Source of the DNA: Actinomycetes bacterium | Lineage (GTDB): Bacteria; Actinomycetota; Actinomycetes; Streptosporangiales; Streptosporangiaceae | DNA: 7,880 nt | Assembly: GCA_023425615.1 (NCBI GenBank) | Contig: JAFACJ010000434.1 | Location: 1-7,880 of the forward strand | Direction of reading: 5' to 3' | Shown here: piece by piece, positions 5,058 through 7,880 of the stretch | Layout: each line of letters opens with the position of its first letter | Numbering within the stretch: the stretch's first letter is position 1 | Made by a program: the position numbers and the translations under genes | Notes under the pieces: model-generated | The model's input: the letters and a program-made list of their open reading frames with translations, nothing else | Told to the model about the DNA's origin: nothing | Database searches by the model: none

Positions 5058-5915
5058 ATGACCCACGCACACCGGCACCACCGGGCACAGCACGGCCACC
5101 ACGAGTTCGACGGCCAGGCGGAGATCCTCGACCTGGACGCACAGGTCCTGGGCGAGCACACCGCCGCCATCGTCCGGTGGCTGCCCCTCCAGGCATCCCC
5201 TCGCCGGATCGTGGATGTCGGCTCCGGCACGGGAGCGGGCACCTTCGCCCTCCTCGACCGCTTCCCCGAGGCCCATGTCACCGCCGTCGACGCCTCCGCC
5301 GGACATCTGCAGCGGCTGCGCGAGAAGGCATGTGCCCGGGGCGTCCAGGACCGCGTCCACACGGTGCAGGCCGACCTCGACCAGGCAGGTTGGCCCGACC
5401 TCGGCACCCCGGACCTGGTGTGGGCCTCGGCCTCGATGCACCACATGGCGCACCCCGACCGGGCACTGCGAAACGTCCACGAACTCCTCGCGCCCAACGG
5501 GCTGTTCGCGGTCGTCGAACTGGCGGGCTTCCCCCGCTTCCTCCCCCAGGGCGCCACGGAGGACCGGCCCGGCCTGGAGGACCGCTGCCACCAGGTGAGC
5601 GACCGCCTCCACGCCCACCACGTGCCACACCGCGGCGCCGACTGGGGACCGATGCTGACCAAGGCCGGCTTCACCGTCGCGGACGAACGCACCATCACCG
5701 TGAACGTCGAAGGCTCCCGCGACAAGGCGGTCGGCGCCTATGCGCTCAACGGCCTGCAGCGCCTGCGCCACAGCGTCGCCGACGCGCTCGCACCCGAGGA
5801 CCTCGCCGCACTCGACCGACTGCTCGACACCGACGGCCCGCACAGCATCCTGCTACGCGACGACCTCGCCGTACGCACCGAACGCACCGTCTGGGCCGCG
5901 CACCGCACCGGCTGA
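5058..5915 (+). CDS. Class I SAM-dependent methyltransferase with His-rich N-terminus
   Basis: The product is 285 aa. VDVGSGTGAG (52-61) is the glycine-rich SAM-binding motif I, VTAVDAS with Asp78 is the acidic motif II, ADLDQ (105-109) follows the next strand, DLVWASASMHHM (119-130) is motif IV, and LAPNGLFAVVEL (144-155) is the following strand. This is a Methyltransf_11/25-type Rossmann domain; the C-terminal third (180-285) is probably the substrate lid. The first 15 residues contain seven histidines (MTHAHRHHRAQHGHH), which is unusual and suggests metal binding or a metal-linked role. The substrate cannot be told from sequence. For the ATG at 5058, GAGGG lies only one base upstream, too close for a normal ribosome binding site, so a leaderless start is plausible. 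It follows the XRE-cupin regulator and converges on the P450 gene with a 64-base gap in which I see no convincing terminator. Confidence 0.88.
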   Translation: MTHAHRHHRAQHGHHEFDGQAEILDLDAQVLGEHTAAIVRWLPLQASPRRIVDVGSGTGAGTFALLDRFPEAHVTAVDASAGHLQRLREKACARGVQDRVHTVQADLDQAGWPDLGTPDLVWASASMHHMAHPDRALRNVHELLAPNGLFAVVELAGFPRFLPQGATEDRPGLEDRCHQVSDRLHAHHVPHRGADWGPMLTKAGFTVADERTITVNVEGSRDKAVGAYALNGLQRLRHSVADALAPEDLAALDRLLDTDGPHSILLRDDLAVRTERTVWAAHRTG

Positions 5916-5979
5916 ACGGGCCACCGCCGGACTCCTCACTCGCCGACCGGGCCGGCTCATCCGCGTCCGGTGCGCCGCC

Positions 5980-7239
5980 TCAGCCGGTGGTGGGGGCGGG
6001 TGTCACGTGCAGGGGGTAGGAGGCGAATCCGCGGAGTGCCAGGCCCGGACGGCGGAGCGGGGCGGAGGCCCGTTCGAGGTGGGAGAAGCGCTCCAGGAGG
6101 CGGGTGAGGACGATCTCGGCCTCCAGGCGGGCCAGATGGGCGCCCAGGCAGAAGTGGATGCCGATCGCGAAGGACAGGTGCGGGTTGTCGGTGCGGGAGA
6201 CGTCAAGGCGGTCGGGGTCGGCGAAGCGGTTCGGATCGTGGTTGGCCGCGCCCAGGAGGGTGATGACCGTCTGGCCGGGGGAGAGGTCGACGCCGTGCAG
6301 GGTGGTGGGTTCCAGGACGGTTCGCGCGTCGACCTGGACGGGTCCGTCGTAGCGCAGGAACTCCTCGATGGCCGTCGGCATGAGGGAGAGGTCGGCGCGC
6401 AGCCGTGCCAGCTGGTCGGGGTTGTCGAGGAGGGCGTTCAGGCCGTTGCCCAGGAGGTTGGTGGTGGTCTCGAATCCCGCGCCGAACAGCAGGATCGCCG
6501 TGGAGATCATCTCGTCCTGCTCCAGCGCGTCATCGTCGCGGGAGGCGGCGAGCCGGGTGAGGAGGTCGTCGCCGGGGTGGCGCCGCTTGTGGTCGAGGAG
6601 CTCGGTCATGTAGGCGACGATCGCGGTCTCGGCGGCCGTGGCCCTGGCCAGGGCGTCGGGTCCGGCGCCGGGGGAGATGAACGCGCTGATGTCACGCGCC
6701 CAGGGCAGGACCGCCTCCCGGTCGGACTCGGGGACGCCGAGCAGGTCGGCGATCACGGCGAGGGGCAGGGGGAGCGCCACGGTCGTCATGAAGTCGGCGC
6801 CGGTGTCCTCGGCGAGCCGGTCGAGGAGCAGTTCCGTGCGCCCGCGCACGCCGTCGCGCAGCGCCTGCACATGGCGTCCGGTGAAGGCCGAGCTGACCAG
6901 GCGCCGCAGCCGGGTGTGGTCGGGCGGGTTGGCGAAGATCATGCTCTTCTCGACGCGGCCCATGAGCTCCCGCAGCTGCTCCTCGGGAAGGCCGGTGAAC
7001 TGGAAGCCGAGCATGTCCTCGCCCTTGCCGAGGTCGCGGTGGCGCAGTGCCGCGTCGCATCCGGAGTGCCCGCTGAGCACCAGCATCCCGTCCCCGGTGA
7101 GCAGGGCGGGAGCGCGGTCGCGCAGCGCGTGGTAGGAGGGCCGGAGGTCATCGGCGGTCGCGTCGAGGAGGGCCGCGAAGAAGATCTCCTCGGCGGCGGG
7201 GTCGGTGCGGGCGAGGTCGGTCTGCGGATTCGGTGCCAT
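5980..7239 (-). CDS. Cytochrome P450 monooxygenase
   Basis: The product is 419 aa, normal for a soluble bacterial class I P450. The C-helix region NPPDHTRLRRLV starts near residue 104. The I-helix oxygen-activating motif is GAGFETT (253-259), with Glu257 and Thr258. The ExxR pair of the K-helix is Glu293/Arg296 (EFLR). The heme loop is FAIGIHFCLGAHLAR from 357, with Cys364 as the thiolate ligand. All key residues are present, so it should be an active heme monooxygenase needing a ferredoxin and reductase, neither of which is encoded nearby. The ATG at 7239 was chosen for its GGGAG 5 bases upstream (7249-7245); an open extension to 7332 is arginine-rich, lacks family similarity and would start inside a palindrome. 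The substrate and CYP family are not assignable by eye. It is divergent from a TetR-family gene across a 153-base gap with operator-like repeats, suggesting inducible expression. Confidence 0.95.
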   Translation of the reverse strand: MAPNPQTDLARTDPAAEEIFFAALLDATADDLRPSYHALRDRAPALLTGDGMLVLSGHSGCDAALRHRDLGKGEDMLGFQFTGLPEEQLRELMGRVEKSMIFANPPDHTRLRRLVSSAFTGRHVQALRDGVRGRTELLLDRLAEDTGADFMTTVALPLPLAVIADLLGVPESDREAVLPWARDISAFISPGAGPDALARATAAETAIVAYMTELLDHKRRHPGDDLLTRLAASRDDDALEQDEMISTAILLFGAGFETTTNLLGNGLNALLDNPDQLARLRADLSLMPTAIEEFLRYDGPVQVDARTVLEPTTLHGVDLSPGQTVITLLGAANHDPNRFADPDRLDVSRTDNPHLSFAIGIHFCLGAHLARLEAEIVLTRLLERFSHLERASAPLRRPGLALRGFASYPLHVTPAPTTG

Positions 7240-7320
7240 GCGCGCTCCCGGGACAGAGGACGAGCGGACGCCGTCAGCGTGACATCCGGCCCGGTCCGCC
7301 GATAGAGCGGCGATTCTCCG

Positions 7321-7332
7321 ATGGACGTCCAT
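7321..7332. promoter_or_regulatory. Perfect 12-bp palindrome upstream of the P450 gene
   Basis: ATGGACGTCCAT is its own reverse complement. It lies 82 bases upstream of the P450 start and 60 bases upstream of the divergent tetR. It could be a regulator half of the divergent control region, distinct from the 7352-7373 repeat. One such palindrome is expected by chance every few kilobases, so position is the main argument. A further small inverted repeat, CGCCG-n6-CGGCG, is at 7297-7312. Confidence 0.35.
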
Positions 7333-7351
7333 GTTCGGCCATAAACCGGAT

Positions 7352-7386
7352 ATCTGTCAGTAATGCGACAGATCCTCCTCTACTGT
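7352..7386. promoter_or_regulatory. Candidate TetR operator and leaderless promoter between the P450 gene and tetR
   Basis: ATCTGTC (7352-7358) and GACAGAT (7367-7373) are perfect 7-bp inverted arms with 8 bases between them, a 22-bp site of typical TetR size. TACTGT (7381-7386) fits a -10 six bases before the ATG at 7393, and no Shine-Dalgarno sequence precedes that ATG, so the regulator transcript is probably leaderless. The repeat covers the -35 zone of that promoter. On the minus strand, CTGACA (7360-7355) within the repeat resembles a -35 toward the P450 gene, though its -10 is weak. Confidence 0.6.
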
Positions 7387-7392
7387 CCTGCC

Positions 7393-7880
7393 ATGGACAC
7401 CGGCAGGACGACGGGATTCCACGAGCGCTTCCGCAGGCAGCTGCGTGCGGACATCCTCGACGCCGCCTACCGGATCACCTGCGAGCGGGGATGGTCGGCG
7501 GTCACCAACACCTCGCTGGCCCAGGCGGTCGGCATCAGCAGGCAGACGATCTACAAGGAGTTCGGCACCCGCCTCCAGGTCGGCGAGGCGATGATGCTCC
7601 GCGAGGCCGAACGCCTCATCACCGACCTGATCGAGGTCCTCGAGCCGTGCGAGGACGTCACCAGCCTGATCGGGACCACGGTCGACTACGCCTTCACCCG
7701 GACCGCGAGCAACCCGCTCCTCATCACGATCCTGCGGGCCCCGCAGCGTTCCGACACCCTGCTCTCCCTCGTGACCCTGCACACCGCCCCGCTCATCGCC
7801 ATCGCCACCCGCGCGTTGGCAGCCGAGATCGAACGCCGCAAGCCGGACCTCGACCCCGAAGACGTCGAGAGCACCGTCGA
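7393..7880 (+). CDS. TetR-family transcriptional regulator (partial, runs off the window)
   Basis: The visible 162 codons have no stop before the window edge. Residues 13-60 form a TetR DNA-binding domain: FRRQLRADILDAAYRITCER (helix 1), then SAVTNTSLAQAVGISRQTIY and KEF, with the helix-turn-helix at about 37-58. From residue 65 on it is helical (EAMMLREAERLITDLIEVLE and following) and corresponds to the ligand and dimer domain, so the real protein is probably about 190-210 aa. The ATG at 7393 is the only sensible start: a -10 hexamer lies six bases upstream and the domain begins at once. It is divergent from the P450 gene and most likely represses it and itself via the repeat at 7352-7373. 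The ligand, probably the P450 substrate or a related compound, is inference. Confidence 0.88.
   Translation, partial: MDTGRTTGFHERFRRQLRADILDAAYRITCERGWSAVTNTSLAQAVGISRQTIYKEFGTRLQVGEAMMLREAERLITDLIEVLEPCEDVTSLIGTTVDYAFTRTASNPLLITILRAPQRSDTLLSLVTLHTAPLIAIATRALAAEIERRKPDLDPEDVESTV

Noticed and set aside
3927..5843. 638-codon minus-strand open frame
   Set aside because: It runs antisense through three well-supported genes and their promoters. Long antisense frames are expected at this GC content, and the translation has no recognisable domain.
5916..5979. Possible terminator between the converging methyltransferase and P450 genes (CCGGCT at 5952 with AGCCGG at 5982)
   Set aside because: The arms are only 6 bp with a 24-base loop, the second arm lies inside the P450 stop region, and there is no T-run. 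It is too weak to call.
5740..7305. 521-codon plus-strand open frame
   Set aside because: It is antisense to the P450, whose heme loop, ExxR and I-helix motifs are all intact on the minus strand.
7357..7782. Minus-strand open frame opposite the partial second tetR
   Set aside because: The plus strand encodes a canonical TetR DNA-binding domain starting at 7393 and running off the window; the opposite frame is a shadow.

Overview
The window is high-GC DNA (about 70% by eye, third codon positions almost all G or C, GTG starts, ATGA/GTGA stop-start overlaps). This points to an actinomycete, probably a Streptomyces-, Actinomadura- or Streptosporangium-like genus; the exact genus cannot be read from the sequence. 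I see no rRNA, tRNA, CRISPR array, transposase or phage gene. It looks like an ordinary chromosomal accessory stretch made of several small, separately regulated units.

Layout. (1) 133-906, minus: a secreted collagen-like protein with 30 uninterrupted Gly-X-Y triplets between two cysteine-bearing domains. A palindrome sits just before its ribosome binding site, and a strong GC hairpin lies beyond its 3' end. (2) 1070-1714, minus: a TetR-family repressor. It is divergent from (3) 1839-4250, plus: a tight four-gene membrane operon. The operon encodes two six-helix membrane proteins that are paralogues of each other, then a heme-copper-oxidase subunit III (NorE/CoxC type) and a short subunit IV (NorF/CoxD type). 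No catalytic oxidase subunit I or II is present. A TGACG-n2-CGTCA palindrome in the divergent gap overlaps the best -35 of the operon and abuts the -10 of tetR. (4) 4332-4946, plus: an XRE-cupin regulator that appears to be leaderless. (5) 5058-5915, plus: a SAM-dependent methyltransferase with a histidine-rich N-terminus. (6) 5980-7239, minus: a complete cytochrome P450. (7) 7393 to the window end, plus: a second TetR-family regulator, divergent from the P450 and cut by the window edge. The gap between the last two holds a 7-bp-arm operator-like inverted repeat and a perfect 12-bp palindrome.

How they may work together. The first TetR probably controls the oxidase-accessory membrane operon and itself. 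The XRE-cupin regulator probably controls itself and perhaps the adjacent methyltransferase. The second TetR probably controls the P450 and itself. None of these links is proven, and the substrates of the P450, the methyltransferase and the membrane module cannot be deduced. The least explained element is the operon at 1839-4250: a duplicated, unrecognised six-helix protein family translationally coupled to oxidase subunits III and IV that lack a catalytic core.
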